This document shows, in pieces, positions 11,136-21,594 of a stretch of DNA of 64,000 bases. The notes under the pieces were generated by a model. That model had not been told where the DNA came from, ran no database searches, and saw only the letters and a list, made by a program, of their open reading frames with translations. This DNA is from Micropterix aruncella (taxonomy: Eukaryota; Arthropoda; Insecta; Lepidoptera; Micropterigidae): the NCBI GenBank assembly GCA_944548615.1, contig OX155972.1:4606475-4670474 (forward strand). Direction: 5' to 3'. How positions within the stretch are numbered: the first letter of the stretch is position 1; the number at the start of each line of letters is the position of its first letter. A program made the position numbers and the translations under genes.

Positions 11136-12198
11136 CCGTGTGCTCCTTCAGTATGCAAGTGTGGAAGTAGTCTTAATCTCTTCGTTTGACCATGGAGAAA
11201 CATAATTTTGATGGTGGAACTCTCAAAAATGGTGCGTTTGGGCGCTGCGGGCCAAAAACAAAATGGCCGCCATCAAAAACACGTTTTCCTATTTATATCA
11301 GTAACCGTTGAAGATACGAAAAATGTTGTTGAATAAAAAATGTAGCCTGACAGATTGTGCATAGAAAAGGTCCTTACAACTTTCTTTGTATAACTAACCG
11401 TTTTCTCAAAAAAATTACTTTTGTAAAAAGAAATATTAAGAAATGAAAAAATCGAAGTTTTAGGGTTTTGCAAGCACATATTTAAAGTTTTTGAAATTTT
11501 TTACATGTTTCCTGATTTATTACAATAATAACTGTATTAAACTTTAATAAATTAACAAATATACCATTTTTATATTTTTTTTTATGTAGGAATTGGAAAG
11601 AGGAAAGAGACATTTCTTGAAAAGCTCTAATTTGTAATAACAATACTGTTGAAGAAATACAATATTACATTTGTTAAATTTTCAAATACAATCAATATCA
11701 CTGTCAATGCCAATTTCACTTAAACCTAGATCTTCATCATTGTCTTCCTCGCATTCTCCCGTATTGTCGCAATGGTCAGGATCACCTTCGCACTTGCACA
11801 TTTCAGTACACCGGAGTCCATTTGACTGACACGTACATGGAGGACAGCAACGTCTTTTTGAGCATGAGCAGCGGCAAAGCTCCAAGATAAGCTTTGGTGC
11901 ACAGGGGTTGGTACAAGCAACAGGCTCGTATGCACTACCTATTTTCTGCCATCCAAAATCTGAGGGTGACGGGTTATTAGGATGCTGAATTAGGTCCTGA
12001 TTCCACTCAAAACATTGAAGGTGAGCCCGTAGCAATGCTGGATTTAGTGCTGATTTTGTTGGAGGAAGGTTCTCATCTTGATGTTGTTTTTTAGTAAACA
12101 GGAACCATCGCACTGCTCCTATGTCTGTCAATGATGTTTTGGGGATGTATAGCTGACAAATGAGTGCTTCCAAGTTAGCCTTCACATCTTCAGTGAGT
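11136..12198 (-). repeat. Left inverted arm with duplicated 3' end of the nuclease gene
   Basis: The minus strand at 12185-11682 encodes 167 residues identical to the C-terminus of the protein at 12199-13804, including the cysteine cluster and the acidic tail. The remaining 545 bp match the 3' flank of the right arm. This is a gene tail without a head. Confidence 0.9.
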
Positions 12199-13804
12199 GA
12201 TTAAAATTACCATCAAAGACAAAACCGTTGCCATTAAGACAGACTTATCTCTCATTTCAAGATTGTTGATAGCTTCCAGAAGCAGACCTGACATAGATTT
12301 GAGGCACAATTTAAGCAACTACGAGTTTTCAGCACTACCAAAGTCGTTGTTTGCAATTGACGGGAGTATGCACCATTGTCTGGCTAAGTACAAACTTACA
12401 GATGCTCTAGAATCAATCCAAGAGAAACCTGCTGAAGAAAACGAAGATGATAATACGTCTACAGCTCATGATGTTCCAGTACATAATGACGAGCTACATG
12501 GAAAAGCTGTAATAGTAGATGGCATGGCACTTCTTCATACCTACCACAAACCTACAACAGTGAAGACATGTAATGACCTCGGTGTGAAATTCAGCCAATG
12601 GATCGGACAAAAATTCAATAACTATAGTGAGGTACATATAGTTTTTGACTCGTACAAAGAAAACTCATTGAAGAAAGCGATGCGAGACATACGGCAAAAA
12701 GGCTCTGATCCAATCCAATACAAAGTCAGGCCAGAAACAAAAATTGAAAGCATACCAATGCACAAACTATTGGCCCATGATAAGACGAAAGACGAACTAA
12801 CCGAGTTCCTTTCCAATCAAATACTCAAATTCGGTGAGACCAACAACAAGAAGTTCGTACTCAGTTGGAGGGACAAGGCAGCGTCATCACATGGGGATGA
12901 TGTATCCTGTCTTTCAAGCACGCAAGAGGAGGCCGACACAAAGATTATATTACATGCAGCTTATTTAGCACAGAAAGGAATTAAAACTACTCACGTGTTC
13001 TCCCCTGATACTGATGTCCTTATTCTAGCACTAAGGCGATATCCACAACTTTCTGAAGATTTTGCTTTCTATCTTGGACATGGTATGAAAAGGTTTGTTC
13101 AGATAGGGTCAATTTACAGAGCACTTGGACCTCTGAAAGCCTCTGCACTCCCTGGACTACATGCACTTTCAGGAGCTGATGTAACAGGGTCATTTGCTGG
13201 CAAAGGAAAAATAAAGTGGTGGAAAGCTTTTAATTCAGCAAGTGATACGATGATAGAAGCTTTGGCTAAATTGGGGACAACACTGTTACTCACTGAAGAT
13301 GTGAAGGCTAACTTGGAAGCACTCATTTGTCAGCTATACATCCCCAAAACATCATTGACAGACATAGGAGCAGTGCGATGGTTCCTGTTTACTAAAAAAC
13401 AACATCAAGATGAGAACCTTCCTCCAACAAAATCAGCACTAAATCCAGCATTGCTACGGGCTCACCTTCAATGTTTTGAGTGGAATCAGGACCTAATTCA
13501 GCATCCTAATAACCCGTCACCCTCAGATTTTGGATGGCAGAAAATAGGTAGTGCATACGAGCCTGTTGCTTGTACCAACCCCTGTGCACCAAAGCTTATC
13601 TTGGAGCTTTGCCGCTGCTCATGCTCAAAAAGACGTTGCTGTCCTCCATGTACGTGTCAGTCAAATGGACTCCGGTGTACTGAAATGTGCAAGTGCGAAG
13701 GTGATCCTGACCATTGCGACAATACGGGAGAATGCGAGGAAGACAATGATGAAGATCTAGGTTTAAGTGAAATTGGCATTGACAGTGATATTGATTGTAT
13801 TTGA
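12199..13804 (+). CDS. PIN/FEN-XPG-like nuclease with C-terminal cysteine cluster, 5'-truncated
   Basis: The open frame of about 535 codons starts at the arm boundary. The first codon in frame is GTG in the left arm, so there is no real start and the N-terminus is missing. Visible parts, in frame residues: about 100-110 KAVIVDGMALLH (first acidic strand of a PIN-like fold); about 145 VHIVFDSYKENSLKKAMR; about 240-275 STQEEADTKIILHAAYLA and FSPDTDVLILAL, the clustered acids of FEN/XPG-type nucleases; about 320-345 LPGLHALSGADVTGSFAGKG, resembling the helical clamp region; about 470-515 a CXC-type cysteine cluster (CRCSCSKRRCCPPCTC, CEGDPDHC); then an acidic tail. I recognise this as a multi-copy uncharacterised family in animals. 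I recall that Academ transposons carry an XPG-like nuclease and a Cys cluster, which makes a transposon origin plausible but unproven. Confidence 0.7.
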
Positions 13805-14350
13805 AAATTTAACAAATGTAATATTGTATTTCTTCAACAGTATTGTTATTACAAATTAGAGCTTTTCAAGAAATGTCTCTTTCCTCTTTCCAATTCCTAC
13901 ATAAAAAAAAATATAAAAATGGTATATTTGTTAATTTATTAAAGTTTAATACAGTTATTATTGTAATAAATCAGGAAACATGTAAAAAATTTCAAAAACT
14001 TTAAATATGTGCTTGCAAAACCCTAAAACTTCGATTTTTTCATTTCTTAATATTTCTTTTTACAAAAGTAATTTTTTTGAGAAAACGGTTAGTTATACAA
14101 AGAAAGTTGTAAGGACCTTTTCTATGCACAATCTGTCAGGCTACATTTTTTATTCAACAACATTTTTCGTATCTTCAACGGTTACTGATATAAATAGGAA
14201 AACGTGTTTTTGATGGCGGCCATTTTGTTTTTGGCCCGCAGCGCCCAAACGCACCATTTTTGACAGTTCCACCATCAAAATTATGTTTCTCCATGGTCAA
14301 ACGAAGAGATTAAGACTACTTCCACACTTGCATACTGAAGGAGCACACGG
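13288..14350 (+). repeat. Right inverted arm
   Basis: It holds the original, in-frame 3' end of the nuclease coding sequence (to the TGA at 13802-13804) and 546 bp of AT-rich 3' flank ending GGAGCACACGG. It is the mirror of the left arm at equal length. Confidence 0.9.
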
Positions 14351-14614
14351 ATGTAGATTTGATAGGCGACTAGTCATTGTGTTTTTCAAAATGTAAAAAT
14401 CACAAATTCATTCGTAAATTTTAAATAATAAAACAATGCATAATTTTTTTTTTTTACGGTATACATGAATTAATTTATTTTCTCAATCAAAATTTTTAAA
14501 TTTACTATTTAATTTGTGTTTTTTTGTTACTAACTAATTTGAATGTTTGTATTTGGGACTAAAGTAGATTTAGGCTAGTGGGATGGGGATTATTTCTTTG
14601 GTTTTCTGTCCTAA

Positions 14615-15500
14615 TTTTTTTATTTTTTTTTTGTTCCTGGTTTATTGGCAATCAGTTGAAGGACTATGAGATGTGTTGACATAGCTTAATCTCTTGCAGA
14701 ATGTGCTCCCCAGCGAGAGCATCCACTCATCCTTAAGGCCTAGAGCTACTGTCTGTCTTGCAGCTCTAGGATGTTGTGTCGCTTGTCGTTTTGCGTAGTT
14801 CTGTGTCATCAGCTGGGTGCTAATTTGTTAGGATGATTAATTAGCCGCTGCTTATATCTCTCTGATGTGTTTCGGATTTTCTCCTTTACTGTGCTCACAG
14901 ACAGGTTTTGATGTAGTTCATTGTTGGTAATATACCACGGTACATTTGCTATTGATCTCAAGATCTTGTTCTGTAGTCTCTGTATGACATTAATATTTGA
15001 GTCGCTAGCGCTGCCCCAGAGTTGGATACCGTAGGTCCATATCGGTCTTAGAATGGCCTTGTATATTAGGAGTTTGTTGTCCAATGATAGCCTGGAGTTT
15101 CTCCCTAACATCCAGTAGAGTTTTTTATGTCGGGTTGCAATCTCGTCTCTTTTTATTTTTATATGGTCTTTCCATGTCATGCGTCGATCAAGGTGCAGTC
15201 CCAGGTATCTTACGCAATCTCTGTGCGGCAGTATACTATCTCCAAGTTTGACCGGTGGACAGTTTCCTTGGCGGAGGGTAAAGGTTACATGGACTGATTT
15301 GGCGGCGCTAGCCCTGATTCTCCATTTCTGCAGCCAGTTGTGTAATACTTGGAGTCCCATTTGAAGTGCATCTGATGCTTTCTTTGGGTCTTTATGGCAT
15401 GCTAATACGGCAGTGTCATCAGCAAGGGTCGCCATAGTAACGCCAGTTGTAGTCGGTAAATCGGCTGTGTACAGAGTGTACAGGGCAGGCCCCAGGCCCC
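14615..15500 (-). mobile_element. 5'-truncated Jockey-like LINE with target-site duplication
   Basis: The minus strand encodes the reverse transcriptase end (15435-14809, 208 residues, with open frame continuing upstream to the truncation). Motifs are LADDTAVLA (the catalytic xADD), VRYLGLHLDRRMTWKDHI, and the RPIWTYGIQLWG segment typical of Jockey-type RT. A 3' UTR and A/T-rich tail follow to 14615. TTCTGTCCTAA flanks the insert on both sides (14604-14614 and 15501-15511). This is a clean 11-bp target duplication inside the host tandem repeat, so a real target-primed insertion that lost its 5' part. Confidence 0.9.
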
Positions 15501-16477
15501 TTCTGTCCTAATAATAATGTTTTCTTTCATAGAATAAATTATAACCTATAAATACACTTGACAGTTCGCTGTCATTAAGTTTTTTTTTAAACATATAAGA
15601 GGATGTTAGTTGCAATTAAAAGAAACATATTCATTAGTAAATTTTAAATAAACAATGTATAAAATAGTTGCTTTTTCTTTTATGGTATAAATTAATTTAT
15701 TTATTGTCTTAGTCAAAATTTTTAAATTTACTAATAAATTTGTGTTTTTTTTAAACTAATGTAAATGTATTTGGGACCAAAGTAGATTTAGGCTAGTGGG
15801 ACGGGGCTTTAATATTTATTATTTATTTATTTATTTTATTTAAGAATTAATTACTATAAAACATTGATTAGCTTACAAAAATAACAGGAACCGAATGGCA
15901 AAACCTTAACCTTTTGCTTATTTGTTTCTGTCACCCAACTGGGACTAGCCCGTTCTAGCGTGGACAGGATTATTTATTATTATTATACGTTATTATTATC
16001 ATACGTTACATTATTTGTATACGTTTTTTAGATTTTCGTGATTATTCTTGTGGTTTTCTGTTTTAATAATGATGTTTTCTTTCGAAGAATAATTCAAAAC
16101 TTATAAATACATTTTAAAGTTTGCTGTCCATACATGAATGTCAGTGTTACATTTTAAGAAATCACAAATTCATTAGTAAATTTTTGATAAACACAAACAA
16201 TGCGTAGAATAGTTTTTTGTTTCTTTATAGTATAATTTTATATATTATCTTATCAAAATTTTAATATTTAATAATGGATATGTATTTTTTTATATTTTAT
16301 TTAATTTTTATTAATTTTAAAAATCATATATTTTACACCCTGTATAATATGTAGTCTTTGAAATTATAAAAATGCAACTTTTCAAAAAATAACTGTGTAG
16401 TTGTATAAAAAAATGCATTCTGAAAATCATCACCTATCCCCTGTGGAACCTGTATTCCTTGGCCGAACATACCTATA

Positions 16478-16745
16478 CCACCAGTAAACAGAGAGTAGCT
16501 TCTTTTAGAACGAAATTGAAATAGAAACGAGCGATGTCCTGAGTACTAAGAGCTCGCATATGGCCGCTACTCCGTCGCAGCAGATATTCAAACATTCGAG
16601 AAATTTGCCAACATCCACCCGCGCGTATCGCCTACCAAAAGAGTTTGCCGAGACTTATCCCTCTGCTCACTTCCCTCGCACCCTATCCCCGCATCGCCCC
16701 GCCGCTCTAGAGTGCGCTTATTATTCTAACTCGCTATACTGTGCC
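16478..16745. mobile_element. AGTATACC-family MITE, copy 1 (degenerate ends)
   Basis: The internal sequence matches the copies at 52848-53105 and 60165-60452: a GAGTAGCTTCTTTTAGAAC-type start, then ATTCAAACATTCGAGAAAT, then CCCTCTGCTCACTTCCCTCG. The termini are eroded. It ends about 75 bp before the acceptor of the next RBM33 exon. Confidence 0.65.
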
Positions 16746-16820
16746 TATACATACATACTTAGCTACTTGTTTGTCAGAATGTATTTATTGATTTTGTTTT
16801 TTTTTTTTTCAAATGTGTAG

Positions 16821-16925
16821 ACGTTCCGATGAGTACCCACCCGGAACCGAAGATTCAGCGGAGCGCGAACTCCTCAGGAAACAAGAAGAGTTCATTAATG
16901 CCAATCGGGCTGGACTTAGGAGACG
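16821..16925 (+). CDS. RBM33: RBM33-like gene, exon 3 of those visible
   Basis: The acceptor is a T-rich tract ending TGTAG (16820) and the donor is GTAAGC at 16926. It enters and leaves in phase 2, fitting both neighbours. It encodes RSDEYPPGTEDSAERELLRK followed by QEEFINANRAGLRR, a charged helix-prone sequence comparable to the Lys/Arg/Glu-rich segment before the RBM33 C-terminal half. No known catalytic motif is present. Confidence 0.75.
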
Positions 16926-17264
16926 GTAAGCATAATTATTTTTGTGTATTAACACTATGTAATCTTTGTGTATTAACACTATGTAGTCGGGCATTTTCCT
17001 GGTGTCATTCCTTCGTTTTACATTAGGGTGTTTAGAGTGATTTTGTTTTTACTTTCTGGCTGTGATAATGAACTTGATTGGTTTTTGCTTTACAATTGAA
17101 TTTTAGTTCAACTGTTGATTTAAATAACCACTTGTAATAAACCATAGTTACACAATAAACCCTATTTAACTAGATTAAATAACTAGTTTATTTCACAAAA
17201 TCATCTATATCTACATCCGATTTGTGTTATTGTCAGGTCGGTGTTATTTATTATAAACTGTTGA

Positions 17265-17650
17265 AACCCAACAAAACCATTACTGGGGAATGGTATCGAC
17301 TTTAATTGAAGCGTAAAAGAGACGAGCACTGAGCGAAAAACGGCCACAATATGAGCAGAGGCACGAAAAAGTGATTCTACAGCTTGACAACGCTCGGCCT
17401 CACGTTGCCAAACCCGTTAAAACCTACCTGGAAACGCTCAAATGGGAAGTCCATCCCACCATTACTTGTTCCGTTCGATGGCACATGGTCTGGCTGATCA
17501 GGAGTTCCGCTCATATGACGACATCAAAAAATGGCTTGATTCGTGGATAGCCTCAAAAGATGAACACTTTTACCGTAACGGTATTCGAGCTCTGCCAGAA
17601 AGATAGGAAAATTGTAGCTAGTGATGGGCATTACTTTAAATGATTTATTT
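17265..17650 (+). pseudogene. mariner transposase relic
   Basis: Fragments in shifting frames read TITGEWYRL, then KRPQYEQRHEKVILQ(L)DNARPHVA, then MAHGLADQEFRSYDDIKKWL and FYRNGIRALPER. The DNARPHVA block is the second catalytic Asp region of mariner-family (D,34D) transposases, and the rest follows the usual order. Frameshifts and a deletion around the third Asp region make it dead. The N-terminal half is missing. It lies in an RBM33 intron. Confidence 0.85.
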
Positions 17651-18233
17651 TTAACCTTTTTTTTTACAATAAATTTGCATTTTCATAAAAAAACACAGTA
17701 AGAACTTAGTTATTTATAAAGATAAAATACATAGAAAATATGACAAACTATAATCCTGTATCAATATCAACTAATATAATTCTAATACGGCATGGATTAA
17801 TGAGTTGAATTTTGATATTATTACTTCTTTACCCTAGCACAATTAATTGCTTATAAGTCCCTAGTAGTTACACTCTGTGTAACACCTTTCATATAGAAAT
17901 GACCATTGTCCTTTCCAGTGCAGTTTCTCTTATTATTCTGCGGTTGTATAGAATTGGTTGGGAACGGCATTGCGATAGAGATCTATTGAATATTTAAGGA
18001 CCACTTCAAGAATATTTTGTTAAAAAAAGGTTTTTAGAAGCCAAAGTTTTTTAGTTTTTTTTAAAAATGATTACTTGTTAATTTATTATCTTCATTAGTT
18101 TTTCATTTCTTTATAATTTTTTATTGTTATTATTCCACAAATTTATTTCTTCTCTAGTTTGATGATTGTGTATATCGTTTTGTTACTATCATATCGCGTT
18201 GATAATCTACCAAAATATTAAATATTGTTGCAG

Positions 18234-18405
18234 TATGCGATCTCCATCACCCTTATCACTGTCCCCACCGCCCGAGAGAAGAAAACGTTTACCTTTACCT
18301 AGGAGATCTCCGCCACTGAGAGAACGAGAACGCGAACGTGATCGTGAGCGTGAGCGTGAGCGACGCATTCCACGAGACGACGACGACAAAGATCTCGATC
18401 AAGAG
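18234..18405 (+). CDS. RBM33: RBM33-like gene, exon with Arg/Glu/Asp dipeptide tract
   Basis: The acceptor is TTGTTGCAG (18233) and the donor is GTATCT at 18406. It enters in phase 2 and leaves in phase 0. It encodes a Ser/Pro stretch (MRSPSPLSLSPPPERRKRLP), then RRSPPL, then alternating RE/RD dipeptides (about 41-58 of the exon), then RRIPRDDDDKDLDQE. Such RE/RD tracts occur in nuclear RNA-processing proteins and are likely disordered. The apparent ATG next to the acceptor is an internal codon, not a start. Confidence 0.75.
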
Positions 18406-18409
18406 GTAT

Positions 18410-19596
18410 CTTTTTGTATATTTATTAAATAATAACTTTACCTCTAACTCTCATTAACTGCACTTGAGAGCAAAAATGAGAGCAAAGGTATGACACTGAT
18501 CGCTTGTAATTACTTGGACTTACTCTCTCGACAAAGAGGAGACATGATAGAGACTTTAAAATTCTCACAAATTATTACGATTTGACGCTAGAGAATATTT
18601 ACAAATTCTGCGTCTTCGCAAATATTCGAGATAGTAGCAAAAACTCAACTGTGAAAAATTTAAATCTAATCCTCTTAACCCCTCACGTTGCGAGGTAAAA
18701 ACTCACCTATCACTTTTGCGCGCGACATATTCGCGCAAAAAATCGACGCGAGTCAACGGCCTTGAGAAAAACGATCATAACTTTTAAACCACTAAACGGA
18801 TTTAAAAAAGATAAAGAGAAAAATGATCGCATTGAAATTTGACATATAAAACATTATAACCTTATCTCGTAAAACAATTAAGATAATAATGAATAAATAT
18901 TACAAAATTGGCAAACTGAAAAAACTCGCCTATAAAATCATTTCGATTTTTTTGTCACAAAATACGTAAAATATGCAAAAATTGTAAATACAGTTATGTT
19001 CTTTATTAAATGCTTTACCAAAACGATATTTTTTTTTACTTATTTGCATACAAAAATATTTATTTATTCAGCCAAGAAAAATTTTATGTATTCTCGTAAA
19101 AAAAAAGTTTTTTAATTTTTAATTTGTGACTACTTATGGTATTTTTTATATGAAATTCTTTCAAAATAACTTTATTACTACATCACACTTCTTAGAAATC
19201 ACACCAGAACTTTGAGCTTTGTCTGATATTATAGAAAAATCTAAAGTTTTGAGAGTTTCCGCGTCCAAACTTAATAATAAACTTTGAATGGTCATAATAT
19301 AAAATTCGTTAGATTTTTTCAATTATATTGTCTTATCATAGACTTATTATATGTCTAATAACTAATTACTATACTCCAAAGAGTCACATTTCATCGAAAA
19401 ACTATGGAAAATCGCACTTTATTCTCTCATAGTAATTATCAAAACAAGTTTCTTTGCGCGATTCATTTTACAAAACAAGATATAATTTTCAAAATACGCC
19501 TAATTATGTGATAACTTAGGATGTAAATGAAACAATACTTATTTTGTTAGTAAATTAAAGCGACATTACGTCATATTTCGCAATATATCGGATAAT
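18410..19596. other. AT-rich intron sequence
   Basis: No gene or complete element is seen. TTAACCCCTCACGTTGCGAG at about 18692 looks like one piggyBac-type end, but no inverted partner with TTAA was found downstream. Confidence 0.4.
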
Positions 19597-20893
19597 TTTG
19601 GGCTAGCGCTTAAACTGCCCTCTCTGCTCTACGCCAACTCCAGAATAACCAAAAATTCGATTCTGTGCAATTCCAAAGATCCGGCAATATCGAAGCACGT
19701 AATAAGTGGCTGTAGTGATTCAAATGAACTACAAGCCCGCGTAGACTTCCACAAAAGGTTCCTTACTGGAATCAGCCAGAATGGCACTGGTCTGGGGTAT
19801 GGCAGTACAACCACGAGCGACGTGGACTTGAAGAAGTCTCTTTTGCGGGGAGATTACGACAGCAAGAGTATGGCTCATGCTATTGGCTTTCAATGCCAGA
19901 ATGACTGGACAACAATTGGTGACTTTTGCATTCCGCCTCCAATGCACTGGAAGGTAATGCTCTATGACTGGACGCCAGAGATGCTGAAATTTTATTTGAA
20001 TGCCTTTCAGCATACACTTCCAGACCCCAGTAACCTCGCTCGTTGGAGCTTTGCCGAGGATAGTTCTTGTCCCCTCTGTAGCAATACCCCTTGCACAGCT
20101 AGACACATTCTAGCTGGCTGCAAGGTGGCCTTAGATCAAGGACGGTACACTTACCGCCATGACAAAGTTCTCGCTGTTATTCGCGAGGTAATTAGTCTCT
20201 CAGTGGCTCGTGCCAACAAGGGTTTGACAGTATCCTCCAAACCCCCAATACAGTTTGTGCGGGATGGCTCTAAAGGCAAAAAACATTTAACTACAAAACC
20301 TTTCTCAATAATCGAGAAAGCTACAGATTGGACTCTGGAGGTTGATTCGGTCTCTAAGCAGTATAAATTCCCTGAAAGTCTCGGATGCACAGCCCTCCGT
20401 CCAGATATAACTCTTTACTCTCTATCTCGGAAGGTGGCTCTTATTGTAGAATTAACTGTTCCATGGGAATCAAATATCCCAAAAGACCACGAGTACAAAT
20501 TAAATAAATACCATGATCTTGCAAATGCCGTAACCCGGAACGGCTTCACTGTTCACCTTCACGCGGTGGAAGTTGGCGCTCGTGGCCTGCCAGCTAAATC
20601 TCTATTTCACCTCTTTAAAGATCTTGGCCTTTCCAGAAAAATAATCAACTCTTTCTTAGAAAAATTATCTAAAACTGCGATTTGCGCATCTCAAATTCTA
20701 TGGCTTCGAAGGGGGAGTGAATGGGTGGCAAGGTGAACGCTCACATGTGGCAAGACAGCTGTCCTAAACCTACCACAGCCGGTTCGTAAGTCCGGAATCC
20801 ACTGCTCACCCCCCAGAAGTGTAAAAAATAGTATTATGATGGGCCCGACTCCGGTCGGTGAATTCCATGGCAGCTCCGTTTGTATTTATTTAT
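19597..20893 (+). mobile_element. R2-type (RLE) LINE, copy 3, most complete C-terminal region
   Basis: This copy has a 304-codon open frame (19822-20736) of the polyprotein C-terminus. It holds a zinc knuckle CPLCSNTPCTARHILAGC (CX2CX8HX4C, the spacing used by R2-type LINEs) at about residues 81-98. It then has an RLE-like core LRPDITLYSLSRKVALIVEL at about 193-212 and ends LWLRRGSEWVAR. The domain order zinc knuckle then restriction-like endonuclease identifies an R2-superfamily LINE. After the stop come a 155-bp 3' UTR and a TTTA-rich tail. The RT is absent (5' truncation). A 1-bp change near 19608 breaks the frame upstream relative to copy 4. Confidence 0.85.
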
Positions 20894-21381
20894 ATATTTC
20901 ATAAACATTACAAAATAATAACAACCATTTTTTCGCGAGCCGTTTGTTGTCGCCAAAGTGTTTTCTTTAAAAATTCGTGAAAAACAGCAAATGGACTATC
21001 TCAATTGACTAATCCTAATGCCTAAACTACTTTAAAATGGAAATTACTCACTGTTATCCAGTAAACAATGCACTGTTATCCACAAAACACTGCACAAGAC
21101 CACCATTCCGCGAAACCATTCGCGGCCGCGGCGCTGGCCGATGGACTGCCCGTTTTGACGTCTATGCTGACTTTTTAAATCGCAGTTCGATTTATTCGCC
21201 GGTGGCCGCCGAATTAAAGATTATTTGGCCATGTCGTTCAGCCGTCAGAAAGCATAAAGTACGACGTTTCGAATCGTAAATTGCATTTTTCGCAGCGGCG
21301 AGCGCGATATCCAAAATCGGATGTTTCGGATTGTAGGCGGCCGCCATACATGTCCCCAAATGGATGTTACGTGCTGAGCGG
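20894..21381. other. Unassigned sequence with a GC-rich patch
   Basis: The GC-rich stretch around 21100-21350 (including GCGGCCGCGGCG) has short frames with no recognisable product. It may be the upstream part of the LINE fragment that follows. Confidence 0.35.
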
Positions 21382-21504
21382 GTTAAGAACGTTCTGCAAA
21401 ATAGAGTGGTGGACATCTGGAATGAACTACCATTTGAAACGATTATTGCAAGCTGTTTTATTCAAATTAAAAACAGACTCGATTTGTATCTAAAAACTTC
21501 TTAA
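21382..21504 (+). pseudogene. LINE C-terminal tail fragment (CR1/RTE-like)
   Basis: It encodes RVKNVLQNRVVDIWNELPFE followed by an NRLDLYLKTS ending and a stop. The VVDxWNxLP...FxxxxKNRLD pattern is the usual last segment of many CR1/RTE-type LINE proteins. The rest of the element is not recognisable. Confidence 0.6.
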
Positions 21505-21594
21505 CATTATTTATGGCTAGCTTTACAAGATCCGATCTGGACAGATTAAAGAATAATAGTTATAATTAAAAATATAGTATGGATATTCACTTAA

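Larger units (their letters stand above)
11136..14350. mobile_element. Palindromic element with 1063-bp inverted arms around a PIN/FEN-like nuclease gene fragment
   Basis: The left arm (11136-12198) is the reverse complement of the right arm (13288-14350). Both are exactly 1063 bp and I saw only one mismatch (about 11215). A 1089-bp unique centre separates them. The outer ends read CCGTGTGCTCCTTCAGTATG. The flanks are unlike each other but both belong to the same 400-bp tandem-repeat unit, so the block looks inserted. ATGTA follows the right end and also occurs 13 bp outside the left end; a target duplication is therefore unclear. The arms include the last 167 codons of the gene plus its 3' flank. 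It could be a long-TIR DNA transposon derivative (possibly Academ-like, because of the nuclease type), a fold-back rearrangement, or an assembly error. Confidence 0.7.
10590..16300. repeat. Host tandem array of a roughly 400-bp AT-rich unit, heavily interrupted
   Basis: Three or more units share, in order, GTATTTGGGACTAAAGTAGA, TTAGGCTAGTGGGA(C/T)GGGG, TTTTCTGTCCTAATAATGTT, TAATTCATAACCTATAAATA, GACAGTTCGCTGTC and CACAAATTCATTAGTAAATT. They are seen near 10600-11135 plus 14351-14600, 15501-15800 and 16020-16290, and a further pair lies at 47290-47660. The units are split by a piggyBac-type MITE, a palindromic element, a Jockey-like LINE and an AT-rich insert (15808-16015). They sit in an RBM33 intron. 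Confidence 0.65.

Noticed and set aside
11136..14350. Explaining the palindrome purely as a sequencing fold-back
   Set aside because: Not excluded, but a fold-back read would also mirror the flanks. Here the flanks differ and each continues the same host repeat, so insertion is preferred.
16560..16820. 86-codon ORF just before an RBM33 exon
   Set aside because: It lies within a MITE family that also occurs at 52848 and 60165.
18692..18760. TTAACCCCTCACGTTGCGAG as a piggyBac-type end
   Set aside because: No inverted partner with TTAA was found in the following kilobase.
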